Positions 5,845 to 13,165 of a stretch of DNA of 37,335 bases are shown here, piece after piece. Source of the DNA: a virus; IMG/VR virus record IMGVR_UViG_3300044701_000242, positions 1 to 37,335 of that record. One strand, written 5' to 3'. The notes beneath the pieces were generated by a model, which did not search any database, had not been told where the DNA came from, and saw only the letters and a program-made list of their open reading frames with translations. Both the position numbers and the translations under genes were made by a program. The first letter of the stretch is position 1. Every line of letters starts with the position of its first letter.

Positions 5845-6078
5845 ATGGCTTACTCAACAACATCACACACACAACAAATGGTTATTGCAGATTTTATTGC
5901 TACTGCACAAACCAACGGTATTTGCAACCTGTGGGCTTGCTTGCCAAAAAAACATAACTTAGTTTGGACAAACCGTGTTGGTCAAATTCGCAAAGTTACT
6001 GATGCAATTGCATTTGGCTTTGATGAACTTGGCAACCGTGTACGCCTGACCCCTGACCTTCGCGTTCTGCAAGATTAA
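5845..6078 (+). CDS. Small early protein of unknown function
   Basis: 77 residues, with its own operator-controlled promoter and an AAAGGAAA ribosome site. Thr/Gln-rich opening (MAYSTTSHTQQ) and a basic C-terminal half (GNRVRLTPDLRVLQD). No family recognised. Being alone in a strong promoter cassette suggests it is made in quantity soon after infection. Confidence 0.75.
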   Translation: MAYSTTSHTQQMVIADFIATAQTNGICNLWACLPKKHNLVWTNRVGQIRKVTDAIAFGFDELGNRVRLTPDLRVLQD

Positions 6079-6099
6079 AAAAAACGGGGCGAAAGCCCC
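6077..6099 (-). terminator. Intrinsic terminator-like hairpin, oriented leftward
   Basis: Stem GGGGC/GCCCC (6086-6099) with a four-base loop (GAAA on the plus strand). On the minus strand it is followed by G and eight T (6084-6077), a proper intrinsic terminator for leftward transcripts; on the plus strand no U-run follows. It could stop late leftward transcription that reads past lysozyme into the early genes, and the stem may also punctuate rightward transcription. Confidence 0.45.
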
Positions 6100-6134
6100 T
6101 ACAAAAAATAATTTAAAAATATTTTAAAAAAGTG

Positions 6135-6164
6135 TTGACATATCTTTATTAGGTAACTTATAAT
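6135..6164 (+). promoter_or_regulatory. Rightward early promoter 3
   Basis: Perfect -35 TTGACA (6135-6140), 18 bp spacer, perfect -10 TATAAT (6159-6164). Drives 6210 and probably the rest of the rightward operon, since no further promoter of this type follows. Confidence 0.75.
6146..6163. promoter_or_regulatory. Operator O4
   Basis: TTATTAG-GTAA-CTTATAA, one mismatch in the left arm, covering spacer and -10 of early promoter 3. Confidence 0.65.
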
Positions 6165-6209
6165 TCATCAACGCCCCAACTTTAGGGGTCTTTTAGAAAG
6201 GCAAAGCAA

Positions 6210-6470
6210 ATGACCGCAATACTTAAATCAGCAATGGCAATCGATGAATTGGCTAACAACCTTCAGCAAATTGCGCGTGATGACAATAAGCAAGTTACCG
6301 ATTACACCAATGCAGAAATTGTGCATGAAGCCAAATATGTTCTTAGTTGTTTCCATGAAGATGGTCATTTAAACAATGAAGATTACATTGGTGAAAACGG
6401 TGCAGAACAACGCGCATGGGCAGTTGGTCAGGTTCGCAAGTTGAACGCGTTTATTAAAAAGTTTGCTTAA
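6210..6470 (+). CDS. Small early protein of unknown function
   Basis: 86 residues, helical, acidic in the middle (EDGHLNNEDYIGENGAEQ). AAAGG precedes the ATG at good spacing. Third gene with its own cassette promoter and probably the first gene of the long rightward message leading to the recombination set. No family recognised. Confidence 0.75.
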   Translation: MTAILKSAMAIDELANNLQQIARDDNKQVTDYTNAEIVHEAKYVLSCFHEDGHLNNEDYIGENGAEQRAWAVGQVRKLNAFIKKFA

Positions 6471-6494
6471 TAAATTACATTAAAGGATAAGACA

Positions 6495-6701
6495 ATGATT
6501 CGCTTTAGCAAAGAAAACCTACTTAACGAATTGCAAAATCAAATTGCAAAGATGGAACAAATTTGGGGCTTTGTATCTGATAACGGTACAAACCAAATTA
6601 AAGATAAAACCGATTTAGACCGCGTTGTTGCCTACGGCGAATACCGCGCTTTAAATGACATTTTCGATTCTGTACGCGATAACACTTTTCTTAACATCTA
6701 A
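6495..6701 (+). CDS. Small early protein of unknown function
   Basis: 68 residues, helical (LLNELQNQIAKMEQIWGF), with AAAGGA upstream. Co-transcribed with the 86-residue gene 24 bases before it. No family recognised. Confidence 0.7.
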   Translation: MIRFSKENLLNELQNQIAKMEQIWGFVSDNGTNQIKDKTDLDRVVAYGEYRALNDIFDSVRDNTFLNI

Positions 6702-6710
6702 AGATAAAAC

Positions 6711-6803
6711 ATGAAACACAAAATCATTACAACTTTAATTGAATGTGCATTAGCCATCATCATCTTTGGCGGCATTGGTGTACTACTGGCATGGCGGGGG
6801 TAA
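6711..6803 (+). CDS. 30-residue single-pass membrane microprotein
   Basis: Open frame of 30 codons: short basic N-terminus (MKHKIITTLIE), then one hydrophobic segment ALAIIIFGGIGVLLAW ending RG. It fills the gap between the 68-residue gene and the next, two bases before the following ATG. One inner-membrane helix is the only prediction. Expression is supported by context only. Confidence 0.5.
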   Translation: MKHKIITTLIECALAIIIFGGIGVLLAWRG

Positions 6804-6805
6804 AC

Positions 6806-6997
6806 ATGAACTTAACTTATCGTTTAAAAGAATTGTGGCGTTTGCCATCCGCAAAAGAAATGGCGGTTAAAGAACTTGAAGAAGCAAAACGCCGTTTCCT
6901 AGATGCCCAATCAGCAATGGAATACACCAAGCGAATGTCGGATTACCACGCCGACCGAATTAAACGATTAACCATCTACATAGAAAGCGCAGAATGA
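6806..6997 (+). CDS. Small helical protein before the ERF gene
   Basis: 63 residues from ATG 6806, chosen over in-frame starts further upstream because GGCGGGGG lies just before it and the upstream microgene ends two bases earlier. Entirely helical and charged (KEMAVKELEEAKRRFLDAQS), a likely coiled coil. It overlaps the ERF gene by ATGA, so probably coupled to recombination functions. Confidence 0.7.
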   Translation: MNLTYRLKELWRLPSAKEMAVKELEEAKRRFLDAQSAMEYTKRMSDYHADRIKRLTIYIESAE

Positions 6998-7539
6998 AAA
7001 ACTTAGCAACCGCATTGGTCAAAGCACAAAAGGCGTTTGGCCCTGCTTTAAAGACATCTACAAACCCGCATTTCAAATCCCGCTACGCTGACCTTGCTTC
7101 TTGCGTTGAAGCGGTTATAGATGCGCTAAACAACAACGGCATTTTTTTGTTTCAAACTACATCAGAACATATCGATGGCATTATTTGCGAAACAAGTTTT
7201 TTGCATGAATCGGGCGAACGCTTAGATTGCGGCAAATTATTCTTTCCCGCACCCAAGCATGACCCGCAGGGTTTTATGTCGTGCTTAACTTATATCCGCA
7301 GGGCTTCATTGATGGCGGCTACGGGGCAAGCCCCTGAAGATGATGATGGCAATGCCGCGGTGCGTAAGCCTACGATTGATGAAACCGCGCTTATAGACCA
7401 CTTAGCCGCTATTGAGGCATCAACCGACCAAGATAGTTTAAAGAACGCCTATAAAGCCGCCTATACCGCTTGTAATGGCAATCCTGATTGGCAAAAGAAA
7501 GTGATTGCCGCCAAAGATAAAGTAAAGGCAAAACTATGA
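6994..7539 (+). CDS. erf: ERF-family single-strand annealing recombinase
   Basis: 181 residues. The N-terminal 125 match the ERF pattern: LVKAQKAFGPALKTSTNPHF followed by KSRYADLASCVEAV, then GIFLFQTTSE and MSCLTYIRRASLMAATGQAPEDDDGNA in two stretches. ERF proteins anneal complementary single strands during phage recombination, in place of Red beta. The C-terminal 50 residues are helical and variable. It overlaps the exonuclease gene by ATGA, giving a two-component recombination system. Confidence 0.9.
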   Translation: MKNLATALVKAQKAFGPALKTSTNPHFKSRYADLASCVEAVIDALNNNGIFLFQTTSEHIDGIICETSFLHESGERLDCGKLFFPAPKHDPQGFMSCLTYIRRASLMAATGQAPEDDDGNAAVRKPTIDETALIDHLAAIEASTDQDSLKNAYKAAYTACNGNPDWQKKVIAAKDKVKAKL

Positions 7540-8168
7540 TTGAAAAAGTTGAACAAGGTACGCCCGAATGGTTTGCCGCCCGCTTGGGTAATGTCACGGC
7601 ATCCCGCGTTGCTGATGTAATTGCCAAAACCAAAAGCGGTTATTCAGCATCACGCGAAAACTACATGGCGCAATTAATTTGCGAACGAATGACGGGTACG
7701 GTTGCAGAATCGTACACAAATGCGGCAATGGCTTGGGGTACAGAAACCGAACCACTTGCCCGCGCCGCTTATGAATCTATAGCCGATGTTTTGGTTGATG
7801 AAGTAGGGTACATTGCCCACCCAACAATTGAACGCGCAGGGGCTTCGCCTGATGGCTTGGTAGGCGTGTTTGGCTTACTGGAAATTAAATGCCCTAACAC
7901 GGCAACGCACATTGATACATTGATTAGCGAACAAGTACCGACAAAGTACATAACCCAAATGCAATGGCAAATGTCTTGCACGGGTCGCACATGGGCAGAT
8001 TTCGTATCGTTTGACCCACGCCTACCAAGCGGGTTACAAATGTTTGTTAAGCGCGTTGAATTTGATGCGGAATATGTGGCAATGCTTAAAGAAGAAGTAA
8101 TTAAGTTCTTAGCCGAACTTGATGCCAAAATTAGTAAACTGAATGAAAGATTAAACCATGTCAACTAA
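7536..8168 (+). CDS. YqaJ/lambda-exonuclease-type recombination nuclease
   Basis: 210 residues. QGTPEWFAARLGNVTASR near the N-terminus, MAWGTETEPLAR (65-76), SPDGLVG with Asp106, and LLEIKCP with Glu116 and Lys118 form the complete YqaJ/lambda-exo active site. It would resect duplex ends 5'-3' and load the ERF protein. Coupled to erf by ATGA and overlapping the next gene by 11 bases. Confidence 0.9.
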   Translation: MIEKVEQGTPEWFAARLGNVTASRVADVIAKTKSGYSASRENYMAQLICERMTGTVAESYTNAAMAWGTETEPLARAAYESIADVLVDEVGYIAHPTIERAGASPDGLVGVFGLLEIKCPNTATHIDTLISEQVPTKYITQMQWQMSCTGRTWADFVSFDPRLPSGLQMFVKRVEFDAEYVAMLKEEVIKFLAELDAKISKLNERLNHVN

Positions 8169-8391
8169 ATTAGATTTAATCGCCGTAGTAGGCGAATACA
8201 CCGATGCCCAAGGCAATAACAAAAAACGCTTTGCCAAGGTTGGTACGCTTTGGGATAAAGGGCAGGGCATTAGCCTAAAGATTGATAATGTGCCGCTTAA
8301 TTGGGATGGTTGGCTTAGTGCTAAACCGCCGCTAGAACCCAAAACAACTAAGCAATCCGCGCCTGTATTTGATGACGATGCGCCCTTCTAA
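8158..8391 (+). CDS. Small protein with SSB-like acidic C-terminal tip
   Basis: 77 residues. The body (LIAVVGEYTDAQGNNKKRF ... GISLKIDNVPLNW) looks beta-rich and OB-like in size. The last residues, FDDDAPF, closely resemble the DDDIPF tip with which bacterial SSB recruits partner proteins. Position after exonuclease and ERF fits a role on single-stranded DNA, or a mimic that captures host SSB partners. It is much shorter than a normal SSB (about 170), so it is not a standard one. The role is inferred. Confidence 0.7.
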   Translation: MSTKLDLIAVVGEYTDAQGNNKKRFAKVGTLWDKGQGISLKIDNVPLNWDGWLSAKPPLEPKTTKQSAPVFDDDAPF

Positions 8392-8438
8392 ATAAAAACG
8401 GGGGAAATCAAGTACCCCAATTTATAGGACATTACAAA

Positions 8439-8942
8439 ATGAACGATTTATTTGAAGAAGAATATTTAAAAAGGCTACGCGCCGATTACAAAAAAGTTCT
8501 TGAGGGTGATGGCGGTAATTGCCCTTGTTGTGCAAGATGGGGAAAGATAAACACATTCCATCTTGATGAAACTAACGCGCTTTCACTTCTTTGGATGAAG
8601 AAGAACGAACAAGATGCAGATGGTTGGATTCATACCGCAAAAGTAGCACCGCGTTGGATGATGCGGGCAAAATCATTTTCAACAATGCGGCATTGGGGTT
8701 TGGTTGAATCTGCGCCTAATGATGATAAAGAAAAGAAAGGCGCGGGCGTTTGGCGGCTTACCAACAAGGCGCATAACTTTGTTGGCGGTAAAGTGCGCTT
8801 GCCTAAAAAAGCATTTGTTTATAACCGTACCTTAGTAGCATACGGCGACCAAGAAATTTACATCAGCGAATGTTTTGGCAAGCGGTTTAACTATGAAGAA
8901 GTTATGTCGGATAGGTTTGACATTAACCAAATACAAAGTTAA
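8439..8942 (+). CDS. Zinc-ribbon phage protein of unknown function
   Basis: 167 residues. GNCPCCARWGKI (about 26-37) gives a CPxCC knuckle; the rest has many Trp and basic residues (APRWMMRAKSFSTMRHWGLVE), a possible winged helix. It is the last rightward gene and its stop overlaps the stop of the leftward lysozyme gene by four bases. Such proteins are, from memory, common at the end of phage recombination/replication blocks. Function unknown. Confidence 0.75.
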   Translation: MNDLFEEEYLKRLRADYKKVLEGDGGNCPCCARWGKINTFHLDETNALSLLWMKKNEQDADGWIHTAKVAPRWMMRAKSFSTMRHWGLVESAPNDDKEKKGAGVWRLTNKAHNFVGGKVRLPKKAFVYNRTLVAYGDQEIYISECFGKRFNYEEVMSDRFDINQIQS

Positions 8943-9442
8943 CTTAGAAACAAAGCGCGTTCGGCTTGTCTGCGCTTAACTAAACCTTTTACTTCTTTGC
9001 CGCCCGCTTTTGTCCAACTCATAAAAGCAGTAGCCGCGTCATCCCATTCGCCGCGATTTACTTTCATGCGAATGGTAGAACGCTGATAGTTTCCAAGCCC
9101 TGCGTTGTATGCAAAAGAAACAATAGAGTCGAATTTGCTTTGATGACCAACCAAATTAGGGCTAAGTCTAAGAACACCACGTTCAAAAATATCAATGTCC
9201 ATTTTGAACAAATCGACCAATTCATCTTTTGACCACGCACGGTTATCCCCTTCTTTTAGTTGATAGTCGCCACGGATTAAACCCGTGTAACCTTCTTTAC
9301 GAATGTTTGGCAAGGCTAGTTGGTCGCTATACATTGCGTGTCCAAAACCTATTGTCCAAATCGCGGCACTACACCGATACGGGCGCGTTCTGTAGCCCTC
9401 AAAGAAGTGCATTAAATGTTCGCCTTCTTTGCTGATTTTCAT
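8939..9442 (-). CDS. Endolysin, GH24 lysozyme
   Basis: 167 residues from ATG 9442, which overlaps the holin stop (ATGA). Catalytic pattern Glu15-8 residues-Cys24-5 residues-Thr30 (FFEG ... WTIGFGH), the E-8-D/C-5-T layout of phage lysozymes such as P22's, with Cys in place of Asp. An insertion of about 35 residues follows the GFGH motif, then SFAYNAGLGNYQRSTIR typical of the family. It cleaves peptidoglycan glycan strands. There is no signal peptide, so it needs a holin. Last gene of the leftward unit. Confidence 0.92.
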   Translation of the reverse strand: MKISKEGEHLMHFFEGYRTRPYRCSAAIWTIGFGHAMYSDQLALPNIRKEGYTGLIRGDYQLKEGDNRAWSKDELVDLFKMDIDIFERGVLRLSPNLVGHQSKFDSIVSFAYNAGLGNYQRSTIRMKVNRGEWDDAATAFMSWTKAGGKEVKGLVKRRQAERALFLS

Positions 9443-9942
9443 TTCTTGTTCCAACCGCGTGAACCAAACCAAAAACCAATGATGCCGCCAAGCATAGCCA
9501 TTTCATCCGAACTAAAAATGATGTCGGACAAACGAATTAAATCATCCATGTTTTGCACAAGGCTAGGGCGTGTATAGATGTAGTACGCAATCCAAGCATT
9601 GATAGCGCAAAGTTCAAAAACAAAAATGTAGGTAACAGTTGGGCGCACCGTGCCAACATAATTAGCGACCCAAGTAGAAGCGCGTTCTAAAACCTTTTCA
9701 TCATGCTTTAGTGCCGCTTCGGTCATTTGCGCTTCTGTTTCCATTGCAATTTGGTCAGTGCGGATTTCTTCAATACGCGCTTGGGCGGCAAACCCCGCGG
9801 CGGCTAACTGTAGTTCGCGTTCTGTTTGCACCCTAGCCAAAGCAAGTTCATGCGCTTGGTCGGCTTTGTTTTGAAAGTAATCAAGTAGTTTGGGCAAACC
9901 CGAAATGAGTAAGCCGCCAAGTGTAGAAAATAGTGAAAGCAT
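9439..9942 (-). CDS. Holin, three-transmembrane GTA type
   Basis: 167 residues: a short hydrophobic N-terminus (LFSTLGGLLISGL), a long charged helix (30-90), then VRPTVTYIFVFELCAINAWI and a C-terminal MLGGIIGFWFGSRGWNKK. This is the pattern of the GTA_holin_3TM family (VRP-T ... GFWFG). It would form inner-membrane lesions that release the lysozyme encoded by the next gene, with which it overlaps by ATGA. Confidence 0.85.
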   Translation of the reverse strand: MLSLFSTLGGLLISGLPKLLDYFQNKADQAHELALARVQTERELQLAAAGFAAQARIEEIRTDQIAMETEAQMTEAALKHDEKVLERASTWVANYVGTVRPTVTYIFVFELCAINAWIAYYIYTRPSLVQNMDDLIRLSDIIFSSDEMAMLGGIIGFWFGSRGWNKK

Positions 9943-10091
9943 TACAGTCCAATCATTCCAAGAAGTTTAGAAACAATCTTATCTGCTAAAGAATCAGGAA
10001 TGAACTTTAGCAGACCAAGCACCCATATCACGATACATAACCTAACAAAGATTTTAAGAAATTGGTCAAATTGTTTTTGGTACTCATTCAC
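9942..10091 (-). CDS. 49-residue single-pass membrane protein
   Basis: GTG start at 10091 preferred: it overlaps the upstream stop (GTGA) and has AAGG eight bases before it. An in-frame ATG at 10115 lacks a ribosome site. One hydrophobic segment, IFVRLCIVIWVLGLLKFI, with a short amphipathic tail. Lies directly before the holin (TAATG overlap). It could be an antiholin or second holin; not provable from sequence. Confidence 0.6.
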   Translation of the reverse strand: MNEYQKQFDQFLKIFVRLCIVIWVLGLLKFIPDSLADKIVSKLLGMIGL

Positions 10092-10582
10092 CGCCCGCAC
10101 CTTGTCGTAGCGCATAGTTCGGCAATTTGTGTAAGACCCCAACCTACCGCGCCAATCAACATAACAAGAACAACAATAGCAACCGCCCATTGCATTTGTT
10201 CTGCTTCTAAATCCTTTTGGCGTTGTTCTTCTTCTTTGGCTTTACGGGCGGCAATGGCATCATCCCTGTCCATTTCAGCGGCTCGGGCTTTAATCTTATT
10301 CCAAACGTCAATATTGCCCGTCTGCATATAAAGCAATTGCAATTGGGATTCCAACTTAGCGGTTTCCATCAACGCATTTTCGATTTGCATTGCAACGCTA
10401 AAATTGGATTTGTTGCCCGACCTTTTGGCTTCAACCATTGCCTTGGTCGCTTGGCTACGCGCATCAAATAGTTTGCCAACAACGCCCGCTAACCCGCCTA
10501 AATCGTTTGCAATCTTGGCGGCTTTACGAACTACTGCTATGGCACTCTGTAGCCCTTCTAATGCGGTTATGGGGTCTATCAT
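10088..10582 (-). CDS. Helical protein with C-terminal membrane anchor, unknown function
   Basis: 164 residues from ATG 10582, chosen because it overlaps the upstream stop (ATGA). It opens MIDPITALEGLQSAIAVVRKAA, like proteins of marine T4- and T7-like phages that begin M-x-P-I-T-A and are probably virion-linked. A long charged coiled coil (KARAAEMDRDDAIAARKAKE) precedes one transmembrane segment, VAIVVLVMLIGAVGWGLTQI. Between fibres and lysis genes; could be a virion or lysis accessory protein. Confidence 0.7.
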   Translation of the reverse strand: MIDPITALEGLQSAIAVVRKAAKIANDLGGLAGVVGKLFDARSQATKAMVEAKRSGNKSNFSVAMQIENALMETAKLESQLQLLYMQTGNIDVWNKIKARAAEMDRDDAIAARKAKEEEQRQKDLEAEQMQWAVAIVVLVMLIGAVGWGLTQIAELCATTRCGR

Positions 10583-10725
10583 TTCCGTACAACTTTCACC
10601 CATTCAAGGCAAACAACCTTTCGGTTATAAACATCACCCGACCATGCCCATCGGATACAACGATATTCTGTCTTGTCAGATGCCGCTTGTGATGCTGATA
10701 GAAAAACCACAAGCAACCAACGCAT
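10579..10725 (-). CDS. 48-residue secreted or membrane microprotein
   Basis: Open frame of 48 codons, start 10725, stop overlapping the next gene (ATGA at 10579-10582). The N-terminus MRWLLVVFLSASQAASDKTE looks like a signal peptide with cleavage after A-A-S or S-Q-A. The mature part has two Cys and WSGDVYNRKVVCLEW, a motif I remember from small proteins beside lysis genes in other phages. A periplasmic disulfide protein is likely; function unknown. Confidence 0.6.
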   Translation of the reverse strand: MRWLLVVFLSASQAASDKTEYRCIRWAWSGDVYNRKVVCLEWVKVVRK

Positions 10726-10728
10726 TTA

Positions 10729-10821
10729 CTACCACCCTGCCCATGCAATGATGTATGTGCAAAAAATAACAAATGCCGTAATGCAAACCGCCGCAACAAA
10801 TGCAACGGCGTAATCTTTCAT
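10729..10821 (-). CDS. 30-residue membrane microprotein
   Basis: Open frame of 30 codons whose start overlaps the upstream stop (ATGA at 10818-10821). Almost entirely one transmembrane helix (AFVAAVCITAFVIFCTYIIA). It could be a small holin-like or lysis regulator. Its stop is followed within three bases by the start of the next gene. Confidence 0.55.
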   Translation of the reverse strand: MKDYAVAFVAAVCITAFVIFCTYIIAWAGW

Positions 10822-10988
10822 TTCAAATGTACCAAAGATGAATAAATCACGCCCGCCATGCCGATAAGCATAGCCCCGCAAGCCTTTATCAATACGCCTT
10901 CTAGCCGTTTAAGCCGCGCACAAAGCATTTCATAACGCAATGTGCAAACGGCTTCATGGCTATCTAACCTTGCTTCAGTTTCGTTCAT
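10818..10988 (-). CDS. 56-residue membrane-anchored microprotein
   Basis: Open frame of 56 codons starting directly after the stop of the proline-rich gene (TAA then ATG). Charged helix (MNETEARLDSHEAVC ... CARLKRLEG) followed by one transmembrane segment (IKACGAMLIGMAGVIYSSLV), like haemolysin XhlA-type or other small lysis-associated proteins. Member of a run of four small membrane genes before the holin. Confidence 0.6.
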   Translation of the reverse strand: MNETEARLDSHEAVCTLRYEMLCARLKRLEGVLIKACGAMLIGMAGVIYSSLVHLK

Positions 10989-11360
10989 TTAAATTGCCCC
11001 TTGTTCCCAACCACCCGCAAAAGTGTATTGAGGGTTAGCGGGTTCAATAACAAATGCAACCAAGTTATCAGGCAAAACAGAACCATTGTTAAACCGAATG
11101 TTTACTGCATAGCCATCGTAAGGGATAGGCGTAGGCGGCGGTTCATCGGGCGGTGTAGGCGGCAATGGTTCGTACACCGTACCAATAACCACAAAGTCAA
11201 TGTCAGGATAAGCAATCCATTTGCGCTTAACAATGGGTTCAGGTTGCGGTTCATCAATAGGTGTAGGCGGTTGTGGTTCATACTCGTATTGAACCCAACC
11301 ATTTGCATCGGCAAGTTCCCACCATTGGGCTTCATCGGTGAATGTGAATCTGTAATCCAT
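10989..11360 (-). CDS. Proline-rich protein downstream of the fibre, unknown function
   Basis: 123 residues with two Pro/Glu-rich linkers (QPPTPIDEPQPEP and LPPTPPDEPPPTPIP) separating short beta segments; ends EPANPQYTFAGGWEQGAI. The repeated P-P-T-P motif suggests extended spacers. Location just after a tail fibre gene suggests a fibre-associated or assembly protein; I know no family. Confidence 0.75.
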   Translation of the reverse strand: MDYRFTFTDEAQWWELADANGWVQYEYEPQPPTPIDEPQPEPIVKRKWIAYPDIDFVVIGTVYEPLPPTPPDEPPPTPIPYDGYAVNIRFNNGSVLPDNLVAFVIEPANPQYTFAGGWEQGAI

Positions 11361-11368
11361 GATGTTCC

Positions 11369-13165
11369 TTAACTTGTTAGGGCTTGCAAGTTTGTATTTG
11401 TCAAACGCAATGGGTAATAGGAAACTTTTTTAACCCAACCTGTCATGTTTGGTGAGATATATGCCGCAATTAAATTAATTGGCAAAATTGCAAAGGAATC
11501 TGTAAATTGTAGTGTTCCGTTATATGTTCCTGCTATGTCATTAAACGCATAAGCAAATGACATTTTTTGGGCTTTAGTTGAAAATTGCCGACCTTCCCAT
11601 TGATTGGTTGAATTGTAATTTCCTGTTATATATCTATCAACACCAGTAGTGCTTATGTCGCCAATAAGCCAAAAATTTGCATAACTTTGATTTCCACCTT
11701 CAGTACATGAAAACGCATACGCACCTGTTCCCTCAACATATGCAGAACCTTGCCCTGCATTAAACCAACTACTAAAGTTAGTTCCAACCATACTTGCCGC
11801 ATCCGCCGTTCTTGTAGCACTTGCAGAAGTTGTTGCAATGTAGGATGTTGCATACGCACCCGCTTCTAGTTGTGCGCCCCAAACATAAACACCATTAAAT
11901 CCATTACCCGCAAATGATGGAAGCAATGATGTATCTGTACTTTGCGCAACCGCAATGCCTAAGTTATAACCAGTACCCCAAGCAACAGTTGCGGTGCATC
12001 TATACCAACCATTACCCACGGGTGTAATTGTTGCCGTTGCATTAGATAATGAAATAACTGTTCCGCTTGATAAGTCAAACATTGCCCCATTACCCGTAAC
12101 ATTACTTTCTCTAATTGCTAACCTAGGATACCCCCCCGCTTTAGCAAATACTGACATTGTGAAAGAACCGCTACCGCTTACTGCTTGCCCGTAAGTTATG
12201 TGAAATGTATTGCTTGTGTTAGGTATAAGTTTGTCACCAGTTAAAGTGCCATCGGGGGCAGTAATTGCGTTTATCCCAATTAAAAGATCTAATTTAGTCC
12301 ACTCGTTATCTTGAAAAGCAGAAGAATATACTTGCAAATTCGTTCTTGCTTCTTCAATCAACAAACCCAAAGATTCACCCGTAGTAGGGTTGCAATCAAA
12401 CCTTGCTTGATTACCACCCGCACTTAGTAGAACAGGAATGTAGTTTGTGATGGGTTGCGTTGTTGTTGCGGTGTATGCGGTTGCGGTTGCACGTTGTTCT
12501 GCTTGTGCGCCCCAAATGTAAACACCACTTGTTCCATTTCCTGTGGCTGTTCCTGCGTTATAAGGTTGACCTGTAGTGTAATTTTCATTTAATGGGAAAA
12601 ATCCCATACCAAATGACCCTGCTAAAGTTGATACAAAACTTATGGTTACTCGAAACCAACTATTTACAACACTAGTAATTGTTGCTCCTAAAATAGTAAC
12701 ATCACCAACATTCCCTGTTTCTATTACTGAACCTGTACTTGCCAAATCAAAAGTTGCATAAGCACCAGTTTGTGCTGATTCTCTAAAAGCAAATTTTGTA
12801 TAGCCAAACGCTTTCACATAGATAGAAATTGTGTAATTTGCATTTGCTACTAAATTAAGACTTTGAGCAAATTGATGATTAGCAGTTGCTTCTGTAGTTG
12901 GAACAAGAGAATCTGCTGTATTTGTACCATCAGGCGCAGTAGTAACATTTGCACTAATTGTTGTAGCCGTAGGACTCCAAGGTGAATTCTCAAATGTTTG
13001 GCTTTGTTGAAACAAATTCTGTTCTGCCATTGCAGTAGTTTTACCATCGTAGTAAACCGCGGGGGTTGAACGGGTAAAAGTAATGCGGTTATCTAATTGC
13101 TTTGTGTTAGCAAAATCCAATAGTAGGCTTGGCGCAATAGCGGGAAAGTTTGATTGGATGCTCAT
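11369..13165 (-). CDS. Tail fibre/receptor-binding protein with two carbohydrate-binding-like repeats
   Basis: 598 residues. After an N-terminal [20 protein letters not shown] motif come two tandem copies of about 190 residues, each with N-L-x-Q/V ... F-x-x-x-x-W, then TAPDGTxTxDxLxP and ending GVYxWGAQxExxAxAT-Y. These are lectin/CBM-like jelly rolls of phage fibres. The C-terminal 130 residues form a further LamG-like domain ([14 protein letters not shown]). Likely binds host surface glycans. It contains one of only three GATC sites in the window. Confidence 0.8.
   Translation of the reverse strand: MSIQSNFPAIAPSLLLDFANTKQLDNRITFTRSTPAVYYDGKTTAMAEQNLFQQSQTFENSPWSPTATTISANVTTAPDGTNTADSLVPTTEATANHQFAQSLNLVANANYTISIYVKAFGYTKFAFRESAQTGAYATFDLASTGSVIETGNVGDVTILGATITSVVNSWFRVTISFVSTLAGSFGMGFFPLNENYTTGQPYNAGTATGNGTSGVYIWGAQAEQRATATAYTATTTQPITNYIPVLLSAGGNQARFDCNPTTGESLGLLIEEARTNLQVYSSAFQDNEWTKLDLLIGINAITAPDGTLTGDKLIPNTSNTFHITYGQAVSGSGSFTMSVFAKAGGYPRLAIRESNVTGNGAMFDLSSGTVISLSNATATITPVGNGWYRCTATVAWGTGYNLGIAVAQSTDTSLLPSFAGNGFNGVYVWGAQLEAGAYATSYIATTSASATRTADAASMVGTNFSSWFNAGQGSAYVEGTGAYAFSCTEGGNQSYANFWLIGDISTTGVDRYITGNYNSTNQWEGRQFSTKAQKMSFAYAFNDIAGTYNGTLQFTDSFAILPINLIAAYISPNMTGWVKKVSYYPLRLTNTNLQALTS

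Noticed and set aside
10596-10805. 69-codon minus-strand frame in the lysis region
   Set aside because: Three better-coupled small genes (10579-10725, 10729-10821, 10818-10988) with ATGA overlaps and membrane segments explain the same bases.
12551-12568. TTATAAG half-site inside the fibre gene
   Set aside because: No matching second arm and no promoter; coding coincidence.
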